Positions 1-7,695 of a stretch of 64,000 nt of DNA are shown here, piece by piece. Position numbers and translations under genes: made by a program. This DNA is from Streptomyces sp. TSRI0281. Its GTDB lineage: Bacteria; Actinomycetota; Actinomycetes; Streptomycetales; Streptomycetaceae. The stretch covers positions 1,358,112 to 1,422,111 of the forward strand of contig NZ_LWLE01000001.1 in the NCBI RefSeq assembly GCF_001905125.1, written 5' to 3'. Position 1 is the stretch's first letter, and each line of letters opens with the position of its first letter. The notes under the pieces were generated by a model. That model saw only the letters and a program-made list of their open reading frames with translations, did not search any database and had not been told where the DNA came from.

Positions 1-2
1 GC

Positions 3-384
3 GGCGGGCCCGGCGCCGGGCAGGCCGCGAAGATCTGCGACAACACGATCCTCGGCATCTCGATGATCGCGGTGAGCGAGGCGTTCGTCCTCGGCGAGAG
101 TCTGGGCCTGTCCCACCGGGCCCTGTTCGACGTGGCCTCCACCGCGTCCGGCCAGTGCTGGGCCCTGACCGTCAACTGCCCCGTCCCGGGGCCCCGGCCA
201 ACCGCGCCTACCGTCCCGGCTTCGCCGCCGAGCTGATGGCGAAGGGCCTGGGACTCGCGGCCGACGCCGCCAGGGCCGGTGGTGTGCACGCGGAACTCGG
301 CATGAGAGCGGCAGAGGTGTACGCGGCCTATGCCGAGGGGGCCGGGACTTCTCCGGGATCGTCGGAGCCATCAGGGAAAAGTCG
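3..384 (+). pseudogene. mmsB: 3-hydroxyisobutyrate dehydrogenase remnant (C-terminal part, frameshifted)
   Basis: The window opens inside a 3-hydroxyisobutyrate dehydrogenase, the NAD-dependent enzyme of valine breakdown. The substrate-binding helix region (GAGQAAKICDN) reads in the frame starting at base 3. The conserved NCPVPGP segment is followed at about 190-200 by a jump to another frame, where ANRAYRPGF and the next helices continue. A short stretch that normally lies between the two is missing. A second jump at about 344 moves to a third frame reading DFSGIV and AIREKS. Two frame changes in under 200 bases mean the gene is broken, unless the sequence has base-calling errors. The hydratase downstream is its usual partner in the valine pathway. 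Confidence in the family is high; confidence that it is a true pseudogene is moderate. Confidence 0.7.
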
Positions 385-1199
385 GCACCGCACATGGTCC
401 GGGACGGAGACGGCGCAGGACCACAGAGCCCTACGGGACGATCCGGGTCGAACGCACGGGGCGTACCGCACTTCTCACGCTCGACCGCCCCAAGGCCCTC
501 AACGCACTCAATGTCCAGGTGATGAACGAGGTCGTCGCCGCGACGGCGGATCTGGACCGGGACCCCGGCGTCGGCTGCATCGTCCTTACCGGATCGCCCA
601 AGGCATTCGCGGCCGGAGCCGACATCAAGGAGATGCGGCCCCACAGCTCCATGGACATGTACCTCAGCGACTGGTTCACCGCTTGGGACCGGCTCGGAGC
701 GCTGCGGACTCCGACGGTCGCGGCCGTCTCCGGGTACGCGCTCGGCGGCGGATGCGAGCTGGCGATGCTCTGCGACATCCTGCTGGCCGCCGACACCGCC
801 GTGTTCGGCCAGCCCGAGATCAAGCTGGGCGTCATCCCCGGTATCGGAGGCTCCCAGCGGCTGACGCGTGCGGTGGGCAGGGCCAAGGCCATGGCGATGT
901 GTCTGACCGGTCGCACCATGGACGCCGCGGAGGCGGAGCAGGCTGGTCTCGTCTCACGGGTGGTACCCGCCGACGACCTCGTCGGCGAGGCGCTCGCCGT
1001 CGCCGAGACCGTCGCCGGGATGTCCCTGCCCGTCGCGATGATGGCGAAGGAAGCGGTGTCCCGGGCCTTCGAGACGACCCTCGCCGAGGGGGTCCGCTTC
1101 GAACGCCGGCTCTTTCACGCCGTGTTCGCGACCGCGGACCGGAAGGAGGGCATGGCCACCTTCGTCGACAAGCGACAGCTCGGTTTCACCCACTCCTGA
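330..1199 (+). CDS. enoyl-CoA hydratase/isomerase family protein
   Basis: Crotonase-fold enzyme that hydrates 2-enoyl-CoA thioesters, here probably methacrylyl- or short-chain enoyl-CoA in valine or fatty-acid breakdown. Visible landmarks are [13 protein letters not shown] at the start of the fold, the oxyanion-hole segment [17 protein letters not shown] with the first catalytic Glu, and [14 protein letters not shown] with the second. The length from the first conserved residues (about base 426) matches the usual 257-260 residues. The 5' end is unclear. The only in-frame start upstream is ATG 330, inside the broken mmsB, and the residues between 330 and 426 look non-native. An ATG at 394 in another frame would fit if one more frameshift existed. 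The core enzyme looks intact. Confidence 0.85.
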   Translation: MPRGPGLLRDRRSHQGKVGTAHGPGRRRRRTTEPYGTIRVERTGRTALLTLDRPKALNALNVQVMNEVVAATADLDRDPGVGCIVLTGSPKAFAAGADIKEMRPHSSMDMYLSDWFTAWDRLGALRTPTVAAVSGYALGGGCELAMLCDILLAADTAVFGQPEIKLGVIPGIGGSQRLTRAVGRAKAMAMCLTGRTMDAAEAEQAGLVSRVVPADDLVGEALAVAETVAGMSLPVAMMAKEAVSRAFETTLAEGVRFERRLFHAVFATADRKEGMATFVDKRQLGFTHS

Positions 1200-1217
1200 C
1201 GCAAGGGGGCGGCCGGA

Positions 1218-1248
1218 CCGTGCCACCCGCTGAAGACGGGTGGCACGG
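1218..1248. terminator. bidirectional hairpin terminator
   Basis: Perfect 11-bp inverted repeat, CCGTGCCACCC and its complement, with a 9-base loop. It lies between the convergent hydratase (+) and secreted-protein (-) genes. There is no T-run, as is usual in Streptomyces. Confidence 0.75.
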
Positions 1249-1310
1249 CCGGCCGCACCGACATGCCGGTCCGCTGTCCCGATCCGGCACGTCGGCCGGT
1301 CGGGAACGGT

Positions 1311-1769
1311 TCAGAACACGAACGGGCCGGGCGACTGCGCGGAGGTCGCGTTGCAGGTCGCGGTGATGCCGAAGACCACAACCTTGAGGGATGTGGCCGC
1401 CAGACTGTCTCCCGGGGAGACCGTCCCGGCGAGCGGCCCCGTCGACACGGGACTTCCGGCGGGGATGGCCGGGTTGGAGTTACCGGTGAAGCTCACCGAG
1501 CCTGCGCCCTTGTTGCTGAGCGTGAGCGTTGATTTGACGGAGTTCGCGCCGATACTGATGGGGGCGGTGATGGCGGATGTCGAGACATTGATGGTCGCGG
1601 CCGTACCGCTCTGGGTGGCAGTGAGCGTCGCACTGCCCGAGCCGTACGAGCCGCAGTCGAAGGAGATGGTGGCGGTGGTGGGGGCGACCGCGCCGGCCGT
1701 GGGGGCCAGAACGAGCGTGCCCGCGGCGAGGGCGGAACAGACACCGAGCCGCAGTAAACCGTGCCTCAT
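1311..1769 (-). CDS. small secreted protein of unknown function
   Basis: A 152-residue protein with a clear Sec signal peptide: basic MRHGLLRLG, a hydrophobic core and an Ala-x-Ala cleavage site near residue 27. The mature part is rich in Ser, Thr, Gly and Ala and reads as beta-strand repeats. It has two cysteines, one in DCGSYGSG and one near the end in TATCNATS, which could form a disulfide. It ends in the motif PGPFVF. Proteins of this look recur in Streptomyces and are sometimes labelled beta-xylosidase without evidence; I see no glycosidase motif. A GAAGGG ribosome site precedes the ATG. It is probably monocistronic, ending at the shared terminator at 1218-1248. Confidence 0.8.
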   Translation of the reverse strand: MRHGLLRLGVCSALAAGTLVLAPTAGAVAPTTATISFDCGSYGSGSATLTATQSGTAATINVSTSAITAPISIGANSVKSTLTLSNKGAGSVSFTGNSNPAIPAGSPVSTGPLAGTVSPGDSLAATSLKVVVFGITATCNATSAQSPGPFVF

Positions 1770-1861
1770 GATGTTTGCCCTTCATGTGGGGGGACTGCCG
1801 GCGCGCCGGGGCTGCGTGCCGCGCCGGAACCACCTTCCTGACGAACCATCAGCGAGGTGGT

Positions 1862-1937
1862 CCCCCATTGAGACACGGTCGCCTTGAGGCAACAAGACAC
1901 ATCGCCATGATTTTTGACATGCCACGGTCAATGGGGG
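1862..1937. repeat. spaced inverted repeat in the 1770-2102 gap
   Basis: The 333-base gap 1770-2102 upstream of the secreted-protein gene holds no supportable gene. It contains a perfect 10-bp inverted repeat, CCCCCATTGA at 1862-1871 and TCAATGGGGG at 1928-1937, separated by 56 bases of relatively AT-rich DNA. That DNA probably carries the promoter of the minus-strand gene ending at 1311. The repeat could be a paired regulator site or chance. Confidence 0.4.
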
Positions 1938-2102
1938 CGTGGTGTGTCGCGCGGACCGCCGTCGATGGGGCCTGTGGCCCGGCTCCGCCCCGGTTGGTCC
2001 GGACGGCGCGCCGGTCTCGTCGGGCGATGGCGCCCGGGTGTGCCCGGTGCGGTCATCCGGCGCCGCCGGCGCTTCCGCCGACGGCTGGATGCGCGGCCGG
2101 TG

Positions 2103-2717
2103 TCACATGAACAGCAGGCCCGCGAGGGTGAAGTAGGCGGCCGTCAACGCGGTCAGCAGGAGGAGCGTGGCCCATGGGCGGGCGTGCCACCACGACAGCC
2201 GCACGCGGGGGTATTGCCTCTTCAGTTCCTTGGGCGAGAAGGTCTGCTCGTCCATCAGGGGTATGTCCCGAAGCCTGCGCGACAACCGCTCCACGTCGGC
2301 CGCGTGCCACAGCCGCAGGTCGAGCACATAGGGGCGGGTGGACTGCGAGGCGATGACCATGCGTCCGGGTGTGGGGGTGAAAGGGCCGGCGCCGAACGTG
2401 ATCGGGTGCAGCGCGGTCAGGAACTCCAGAGGAGCGCTGTAGAGGTTCACTCCGACGGCGTTGTCGATCCGGAGTTCGTCGTCGATGACCGTGATCTGGG
2501 CCATCGAGGAGCGCAACGCCATCATCACGAGGGTGGTCGCCACCGGCAGGAGGATCAGCACCACGAACGGTACGAGCCAGCCCACCCCGAACTCGCCGAT
2601 GGTCATGGCCCCCATGGAGCAGAGCGCGGGGACACCGATCACCCCGTACATCGCCAACCGTCGACGATAGACGGAATTGTCCGGCGTTACGACCACACGT
2701 GCACCCACCGCACCCAC
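2103..2717 (-). CDS. membrane protein of unknown function
   Basis: About 204 residues with a paired transmembrane hairpin near the N-terminus (roughly residues 24-42 and 48-67), a soluble middle of about 110 residues, and a final hydrophobic helix (LLLLTALTAAYFTLAGLLF). The soluble part, beginning ITVIDDELRI, resembles the bacterial PH-like fold found after two-helix hairpins, but I cannot assign a named family. I chose GTG 2717 because GGGGG lies 5 bases upstream. A longer reading from GTG 2792 adds 25 basic residues. No neighbour suggests its role. Confidence 0.65.
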   Translation of the reverse strand: MGAVGARVVVTPDNSVYRRRLAMYGVIGVPALCSMGAMTIGEFGVGWLVPFVVLILLPVATTLVMMALRSSMAQITVIDDELRIDNAVGVNLYSAPLEFLTALHPITFGAGPFTPTPGRMVIASQSTRPYVLDLRLWHAADVERLSRRLRDIPLMDEQTFSPKELKRQYPRVRLSWWHARPWATLLLLTALTAAYFTLAGLLFM

Positions 2718-2969
2718 GGCATCCCCCTGCCCCGCGAACCTTTGTGCAAAGCATCGCACCCGCGCACTCCTCCGGGACAGGGTATGGGCCACCTCGCCTT
2801 GAAGCAGGCCCGCCCCGGCGGTGCGGGCGGGCTCGTGGTCGAGTGCGTCGGCGCTCCGGACGGGAGTGATCGGCGGGCCCGCGCGACGATATGACGGAAA
2901 GTCATACGAGGTGGACCGCGTCGCGCGAGTCGGTCAACGCCCATTCCGCTTTCCCGTATCCCCCACTCG

Positions 2970-2990
2970 TAGGTTAGGTTAGCCTTGCCT
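2970..2990. promoter_or_regulatory. iron box (IdeR/DmdR1-type operator)
   Basis: TAGGTTAGGTTAGCCTTG closely matches the TTAGGTTAGGCTAACCTAA-type box bound by Fe(II)-loaded DtxR-family repressors of actinobacteria. It sits 26 bases before ATG 3016 and would repress the relic/aryl-carrier/reductase transcript when iron is plentiful. Confidence 0.85.
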
Positions 2991-3015
2991 GGGTTGAGCG
3001 CGAGAGGGGGAGTTC

Positions 3016-3273
3016 ATGGTGGCCTGGAACCCGAGGGGCCGGGGCTTGAGAGCCGACGTCGTCGAGGGCGGCGTGGACACCTGCTCCCTCGCCACCGCTG
3101 AGATGCCCTGCGAGGGCACGGGCGCGTACACCGTGGCCACCGCGCGAACCCGCCCCCTCGGCCCCGAGTCCGCCCGCGACGGCATCCGTTGCGGCGCCCT
3201 CCGGCCCGGCCCGACCAACACCCCGGCACCTCGACCAGGCGTCGGACGGACGGGGACGGCCGTGCACGGGTGA
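3016..3273 (+). pseudogene. decayed 2,3-dihydro-2,3-DHB dehydrogenase (dhbA/entA) remnant
   Basis: An open frame of 85 codons with a good ribosome site (GAGGGGGAG) just after the iron box. Its middle can be aligned by eye to the C-terminal half of EntA/DhbA short-chain dehydrogenases. A segment resembling the VPREGMGAYAASKAA region reads MPCEGTGAYTVATA. It is followed by LGPESARDGIRC and PGPTNTP, against LGLELARDGIRC and PGSTDTP in the family. The catalytic Tyr-x-x-x-Lys reads Tyr-x-x-x-Thr, the helix between is shortened, and the N-terminal Rossmann half is missing, so it cannot be an active enzyme. It looks like the leftover head gene of the siderophore operon. This assignment is pattern reading without a database search. 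Confidence 0.55.
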
Positions 3274-3277
3274 TCGC

Positions 3278-3493
3278 CCATTTCGGGCGGGGCTCATCGC
3301 CGACGCCGTGCTGCTCCCGCTTCCCGGCCGCGCCCGGCACTTCGCCGTGCGGAGCCTGTCCGCCGACCTCCCCCGCGCACGCCATGGCCGGGCGGGCGCC
3401 CATGTCGCCCAGTGCCGTGGCGTCGTCCCCACCATGACCGCCGACCTGCTGACCGCCGGGCCGGTGCCCATCCCCGCAGGAGTGAGTGAACCG
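3278..3493 (+). pseudogene. remnant of the isochorismatase domain of dhbB/entB
   Basis: In the same frame as the carrier protein that follows, this stretch reads ADLPRARHGRAG, then AHVAQCRGVVPT and TADLL. This matches the end of an isochorismatase domain: ADFSRxxH, then a cysteine/arginine strand CGVV, then the TxxLL helix. It runs on through a Pro-rich linker (GPVPIPAG) like the PAPIPAS linker of EntB directly into the aryl carrier domain. The nucleotide-binding and catalytic N-terminal two thirds are absent. The ancestral gene was therefore probably a bifunctional isochorismatase-aryl carrier protein that lost its enzyme half. Confidence 0.55.
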
Positions 3494-3733
3494 ATGAATC
3501 AGACCTTGTCGCCCGAACGTGTCCGCGCCGACGTCGCGGAGCTGCTCGACTGCGACCCCGCGGACATCGCGCCCGAGGAGAACCTGGTCGACCTCGGCCT
3601 GGACTCGGTGCGGATCATGATCCTGGTCGAGCGGTGGCGCGCCGCGGGGGCGGCCACGCTGGAGTTTCCCGATCTGGCCGAGCAGCCCGAACTGGCGCAC
3701 TGGACGGCGCTGCTGACGGGTGGTGCCGCATGA
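3494..3733 (+). CDS. stand-alone aryl carrier protein
   Basis: A 79-residue carrier domain whose phosphopantetheine serine lies in DLGLDSVRIM, followed by LVERWRAAGA. This is the signature of the C-terminal aryl carrier domain of DhbB/EntB rather than of peptidyl carriers (GGxS). It should hold 2,3-dihydroxybenzoyl or a similar aryl group as a thioester for the first condensation domain of the NRPS encoded downstream. I start it at ATG 3494, where the fold begins; GGAG lies 11 bases upstream. The same frame stays open to 3308 through the isochorismatase remnant, so a longer product is possible. Its stop overlaps the next start (ATGA), which implies translational coupling. No phosphopantetheinyl transferase or aryl-AMP ligase is present in the window. 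Confidence 0.85.
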   Translation: MNQTLSPERVRADVAELLDCDPADIAPEENLVDLGLDSVRIMILVERWRAAGAATLEFPDLAEQPELAHWTALLTGGAA

Positions 3734-4581
3734 GCCGCGTCGATCACCGGCACCGGCACCTGGACCGGATCGCGGAGGTCCGGGCGGGCCGTCATGCCGA
3801 GAAGGTGGGCTACCCGATCGGCATCCGGGAGACCGAGGTCGTCCGTACCGCCATGGTCGGCTCCGGCCTGCTGCGGGTGACCCTGGGCGGGGCGGGCACC
3901 GAGGGGTTCGAAGCCCACGCGCCGGACGAGCACGTGAAACTGATCTTCCCGGATCCGGACGGCTCGCTGCGACTGCCCGAGCCGAACGGGGCGATGCTGC
4001 GCTGGCCGCGCCCGGCGCTCGTCTCGCGGGAGTACACCGTGCGCCGCTACGACCCCGTCGCGGGCGAGATCGATATCGATATCGCGCCGCACGACGGCGG
4101 TCTCGCGTCGGACTGGGCGCTTGCGGCCCGGCCGGGCACCGTCATGCACATCGCGGGGCCGCCCGGCGGGCTGATCGTCCCGGACACCTACGACCGCTAT
4201 CTGCTGGCGGGCGACATCACGGCCCTGCCCGCGATCGCGCGCCGGCTGGAGGAGCTGCCCGGGAGCGCGAAGGGCTGGGCGTTCGTCGAAGTCGCCGATG
4301 CCGCGGAGGAGATCGCGCTGTCCGCGCCCGAGGGTGTTCAGGTGCGCTGGCTGCACCGCGGCGGCCTGCCGGCGGGAACCGGCGACGCGCTGGCACGGGC
4401 CGCGATGTCGGTGACCGTGCCCGAGGGTGAGCGCGTGTACGTGTGGGCCGCGGGTGAGGCGGGGCAGATCAAGCCGCTGCGCCGCTGGGTCCGCGACGAG
4501 TTGTGCCTGGACAAGGCCGACAGCGACATCACCGGTTACTGGAAGCGCGGCGTCGCCGACTTCGACGAGGACGACCACTGA
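3730..4581 (+). CDS. siderophore-interacting protein (FAD-dependent ferric-siderophore reductase)
   Basis: A 283-residue member of the ViuB/YqjH SIP family, which uses NAD(P)H and FAD to reduce Fe(III) in imported siderophore complexes and release the metal in the cytosol. The FAD-binding motif is R-x-Y-T (SREYTVRRYDP). The phosphate-binding GPPGG follows, and the C-terminal NAD(P)-binding half has GDITALPAIARRLEEL and VWAAGEAG. The ATG overlaps the carrier-protein stop by 4 bases. A strong hairpin follows at 4597-4619, so relics, carrier and reductase form one iron-box transcript. Length and motifs are normal for the family. Confidence 0.92.
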   Translation: MSRVDHRHRHLDRIAEVRAGRHAEKVGYPIGIRETEVVRTAMVGSGLLRVTLGGAGTEGFEAHAPDEHVKLIFPDPDGSLRLPEPNGAMLRWPRPALVSREYTVRRYDPVAGEIDIDIAPHDGGLASDWALAARPGTVMHIAGPPGGLIVPDTYDRYLLAGDITALPAIARRLEELPGSAKGWAFVEVADAAEEIALSAPEGVQVRWLHRGGLPAGTGDALARAAMSVTVPEGERVYVWAAGEAGQIKPLRRWVRDELCLDKADSDITGYWKRGVADFDEDDH

Positions 4582-4596
4582 TCAACCGGCCGGACC

Positions 4597-4619
4597 GGGG
4601 CGGGCGTTACGCCCGCCCC
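4597..4619 (+). terminator. hairpin terminator after the SIP gene
   Basis: GGGGCGGGC and its perfect complement with a 5-base loop, 16 bases after the stop codon and 30 bases before the second iron box. It separates the two iron-regulated transcripts. Confidence 0.7.
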
Positions 4620-4648
4620 CTGGCTTGTCCTGCCGAAAGGCCATCAAC

Positions 4649-4667
4649 TAAGGTGAGCCTTACCTAA
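4649..4667. promoter_or_regulatory. iron box (IdeR/DmdR1-type operator) of the uptake/NRPS operon
   Basis: TAAGGTGAGCCTTACCTAA is an almost perfect palindromic DtxR-family iron box. It lies 18 bases upstream of the binding-protein start and just before the AAGGAG ribosome site. It should repress the six-gene operon through the MFS exporter in iron-replete cells. Confidence 0.9.
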
Positions 4668-4685
4668 CCAGCAAGGAGCAATCGC

Positions 4686-5684
4686 ATGTCCATACGCAGA
4701 TCGTTCGGCCTGGTCGGCGCTGTGTCGCTGACCCTCGTCCTGGCCGGATGCGGGTTCTCCTCGGAGGGCGGGTCGGAAGCCTCGGAGGAGGGCGGGACCC
4801 GGGTGTTCGCCGCGGACAACGGCAAGATCACCATCCCGGCGAACCCGAAGCGTGTGGTGGCCACCGGCTATGCCGTGCCGGTCATGATCGAGGCCGACGC
4901 GCCGCTGGTCGGTATCTCGTCGTGGAAGCGCGGTGAGCCGATGATGTCCAAGGAGGACCTGGCCGCGTACAAGAAGCTCCCCAAGGTGGCGGGGGAGCAG
5001 GCGGCCGAGACCAACTACGAGGCCGTGGCCGAGGCCGAGCCCGACCTGATCGTCATCGGGGTGCCCGCCCCGGTGCTCGGCGACATCGACATCAAGCGGC
5101 TGGAGTCCATCGCCCCGGTCGTGGCGATCGGTCCGACCGTGCCGTCCGCATGGCGCGAGCTGTCCCACAAGCAGGCCGACGCCGCCGGCGCGCTCAAGCG
5201 GTTCGACGCCGCGAAGGGCGCGTACGAGGCCAAGGCCGCCGAACTGGTCACGAAGTACAAGGACGTGCTGCCCCAGCTCAAGCTCGGCCACGTCGGCGCG
5301 TACGGAGAGGTCGCCAAGGGCACCTTCCAGCGCGAGTTCGGCGGTTCGTGGGGCACCAACATCGCCGAGGACCTCGGCGCGAAGTACTACGGCAAGGTCA
5401 AGGAGTCCGGTCCGGGTTCGCGCTCGGTCAGCGAGTACCCGTCCATCGAGGAGCTCCCGGCCGCGTTCGGTGAGGCCGACGTCATGACGTACTCGGTCAA
5501 CGCCGACGGCAGCATCCCCAAGCCGGTCCAGTACGTCATGGACTCGAAGCTGTGGAAGAACCTGCCCGCCGTCAAGGCCGGGAAGGCCTTCCCGCTCCGC
5601 TACACCGAGGCCGCGACCTACGGGCAGGGGATGCAGACCCTGGACGCGATCGACAAGTCGCTCGCCCCGCTGCTGAACCGGTGA
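4686..5684 (+). CDS. Fe(III)-siderophore ABC transporter, substrate-binding lipoprotein
   Basis: A 332-residue FecB/FepB-type (class III) binding protein that captures ferric siderophore outside the membrane and hands it to the FecCD permeases. Lipobox LAGC at residues 19-22 gives a lipid-anchored Cys22. The mature protein shows the expected opening (ITIPANPKRVVATGY), the lobe-linking long helix and the second-lobe start LGHVGAYGE. First gene of the iron-box operon; its stop overlaps the next GTG start. Regulation by the box at 4649-4667 is inferred from position. Confidence 0.93.
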   Translation: MSIRRSFGLVGAVSLTLVLAGCGFSSEGGSEASEEGGTRVFAADNGKITIPANPKRVVATGYAVPVMIEADAPLVGISSWKRGEPMMSKEDLAAYKKLPKVAGEQAAETNYEAVAEAEPDLIVIGVPAPVLGDIDIKRLESIAPVVAIGPTVPSAWRELSHKQADAAGALKRFDAAKGAYEAKAAELVTKYKDVLPQLKLGHVGAYGEVAKGTFQREFGGSWGTNIAEDLGAKYYGKVKESGPGSRSVSEYPSIEELPAAFGEADVMTYSVNADGSIPKPVQYVMDSKLWKNLPAVKAGKAFPLRYTEAATYGQGMQTLDAIDKSLAPLLNR

Positions 5685-6703
5685 CCGTCGCGGGCCGCGC
5701 GTCCGGGGCGGCGGAAACCAGGCGGGCCGTACCGCGGACCGGCCTGCTGATCGGCGGACTGGTGCTGCTGGCAGCGGTCGCCGTGCTCAGCATGGGCGTC
5801 GGGGCCCGCCCGGTCCCGCCCGCCGAGGTCGTGCGGGCGTTCCTGGACTTCCACGGCACCGACGACCACGTGATCGTGCGGGACGTCCGGGCGCCGCGCG
5901 CGCTGCTGGCCATCGCGGTGGGCGCCGCGCTCGCGGTGGCCGGCGCGCTGATCCAGACGCTGGCCCGCAACCCCCTGGCCGAGCCCGGCATCCTCGGGGT
6001 CACCGCGGGCGCCGGATGCGCCGTCACCGTCGGATCGGCGCTCGGACTGGCCGCCGGACAGGCGGGCGAACTGGGCTTCGCGATCGCCGGCTCCGTGCTC
6101 GCGGCGCTGCTGGTCGCCGCGGTCGGGCGGCGCTCACCCCTGCGCCTGGTGCTCACCGGTGTGGCTCTGACCGCGGTGCTCAGCGGCGTCTCGCTGGGCA
6201 TGCGGCTGATGCTCCCGGACGTCTTCGACACCTACCGGTTCTGGTCGGTCGGGTCGCTGGCGGCCCGCGAACAGGCGCCACTGGCACTGCCGTTGGCCGC
6301 GATCGCCGTGTCCCTGCTCGGCGCGCTGATGCTGAGCCGCGCACTCAACGCACTGACGCTGGGCGAGAGCGTGGCGCACACCCTGGGGGCGGGCGTGGGC
6401 CGGGTCCGGGCCCTCGCCCTGGTACTGATCACCGTGCTCAGCGGGGCGGCCACGGCGGTGGCCGGGCCGATCCTGTTCGTCGGGCTGATCGTGCCGCACC
6501 TGGTCCGCAGACCGGCCGCGGGCTCCGTGCCGTGGCTGATCCTCTACACGATGGTGCTGGGTCCGATCCTGCTGCTGATCGCCGACATCGGGTCGCGGGT
6601 ACTGCTGCCCACCGGCGAGGTTCCGGTGGCCATCGTGACCGCGTTCCTCGGCGGCCCCATGCTCATCTGGGCCGTTCGCCGCTACGGGGCGGGGTCGCTG
6701 TGA
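5681..6703 (+). CDS. FecCD-family iron-siderophore ABC permease (first)
   Basis: A 340-residue inner-membrane permease of the FecCD/BtuC family, normally 9-10 helices per subunit. The coupling signature is visible as R-x-P-R early (VRAPRALLAIAVGAALAVAG), then TLARNPLAEPGILGVTAGA and the later AVAGPILFVGLIVPHLVRR. I start it at GTG 5681, which overlaps the lipoprotein stop (GTGA); longer readings run back into fecB. It ends by overlapping the second permease, so the two subunits are translationally coupled and probably form a heterodimer. Confidence 0.93.
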   Translation: MTVAGRASGAAETRRAVPRTGLLIGGLVLLAAVAVLSMGVGARPVPPAEVVRAFLDFHGTDDHVIVRDVRAPRALLAIAVGAALAVAGALIQTLARNPLAEPGILGVTAGAGCAVTVGSALGLAAGQAGELGFAIAGSVLAALLVAAVGRRSPLRLVLTGVALTAVLSGVSLGMRLMLPDVFDTYRFWSVGSLAAREQAPLALPLAAIAVSLLGALMLSRALNALTLGESVAHTLGAGVGRVRALALVLITVLSGAATAVAGPILFVGLIVPHLVRRPAAGSVPWLILYTMVLGPILLLIADIGSRVLLPTGEVPVAIVTAFLGGPMLIWAVRRYGAGSL

Positions 6704-7695
6704 AGGCGCTCGCACCGAGGGCCGAACGACGCACGGTGGTGCTCTGCGCCGTGCTGGTGACCCTGATGCTGGGCCTGGGCCTGCTCGGGCTCTGCTACGG
6801 GGCGTCATGGTCCACCCCCGGCGAGGTGTTCGCCGCGCTGAGCGGGTCGGACCCCTCCGTGGTGATCCGGGACTGGCGGTTGCCGCGCGTGCTCGCCGGA
6901 CTGGTCTTCGGCGCCGCGCTCGGTGTGGCGGGGGCGATCTTCCAGAACCTCACCCGCAACCCGATGGGCAGCCCGGACGTCATCGGTCTCGACGCGGGCG
7001 CCTACACCGGCGCCCTGGTCGCCATCACCGTGCTGTCGGGCACCTCTGCGCAACTGGCCGTCGGCTCGGTGCTCGGCGGGCTGGTCGTCGCGGCCGCGAT
7101 CTATCTGCTGTCGTTCGAACGGGGCTTCTCCGGGATGCGGTTGGTGGTCATCGGAATCGCGTTCAACGCGATGGTGACCGCGATCAACTCGTGGATCGTG
7201 CTGCGCGCCGAACTGGAGGTGGCGATCGCCGCCGTCGGCTGGAGCGCCGGCTCGCTCAACGGCGTGGGCTGGGCCGACCTGGGAATCCCGTTCACGGTGA
7301 TCGCCGTCCTGCTCACCCTGATGACCGCGCGGGCGCACGCCATGCACCAGGCATCGCTCGGCGACGCGATCGCGGTGACCACCGGGGTCGGGCTCGACCG
7401 GCTGCGACTGCTGATGGTGCTGGTCGGCGTCGGCTGCACGGCCACGGTGACCGCGGTGGCCGGGCCGATCGCGTTCATCGCCCTCGCCGCCCCGCAGATC
7501 GGCCGCAGGCTCGCGGGCGCGGCCGGAGTGCCGCTGCTCCCGGCCGCGCTCACCGGGGCGGTGCTGCTCCTGGGCGCCGACCTGATCGCCCAGATGCTGC
7601 TGGCGCCCGTCGCGCTGCCCGTCGGCGTGGTGAGCACCGCGATCGGCGGTTGTTACTTGATCTGGCTGCTGACCAAGGAGGTGAGGCGCGCGTGA
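6700..7695 (+). CDS. FecCD-family iron-siderophore ABC permease (second)
   Basis: A 331-residue partner permease. Family marks are DWRLPRVLAGLVFGAALGVAG, then TRNPMGSPDVIGLDAGA, and AVAGPIAFIALAAPQIGRR near the C-terminus, which is the loop that contacts the ATPase. GTG 6700 overlaps the preceding stop. About ten hydrophobic segments are present. With the lipoprotein and the ATPase it completes a catecholate/mixed siderophore importer. Confidence 0.93.
   Translation: MKALAPRAERRTVVLCAVLVTLMLGLGLLGLCYGASWSTPGEVFAALSGSDPSVVIRDWRLPRVLAGLVFGAALGVAGAIFQNLTRNPMGSPDVIGLDAGAYTGALVAITVLSGTSAQLAVGSVLGGLVVAAAIYLLSFERGFSGMRLVVIGIAFNAMVTAINSWIVLRAELEVAIAAVGWSAGSLNGVGWADLGIPFTVIAVLLTLMTARAHAMHQASLGDAIAVTTGVGLDRLRLLMVLVGVGCTATVTAVAGPIAFIALAAPQIGRRLAGAAGVPLLPAALTGAVLLLGADLIAQMLLAPVALPVGVVSTAIGGCYLIWLLTKEVRRA

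Noticed and set aside
3016..3273. Treating the 85-codon frame after the first iron box as a novel small iron-regulated gene
   Set aside because: Its sequence lines up by eye with EntA/DhbA short-chain dehydrogenases with catalytic loss, so a remnant explains it better.
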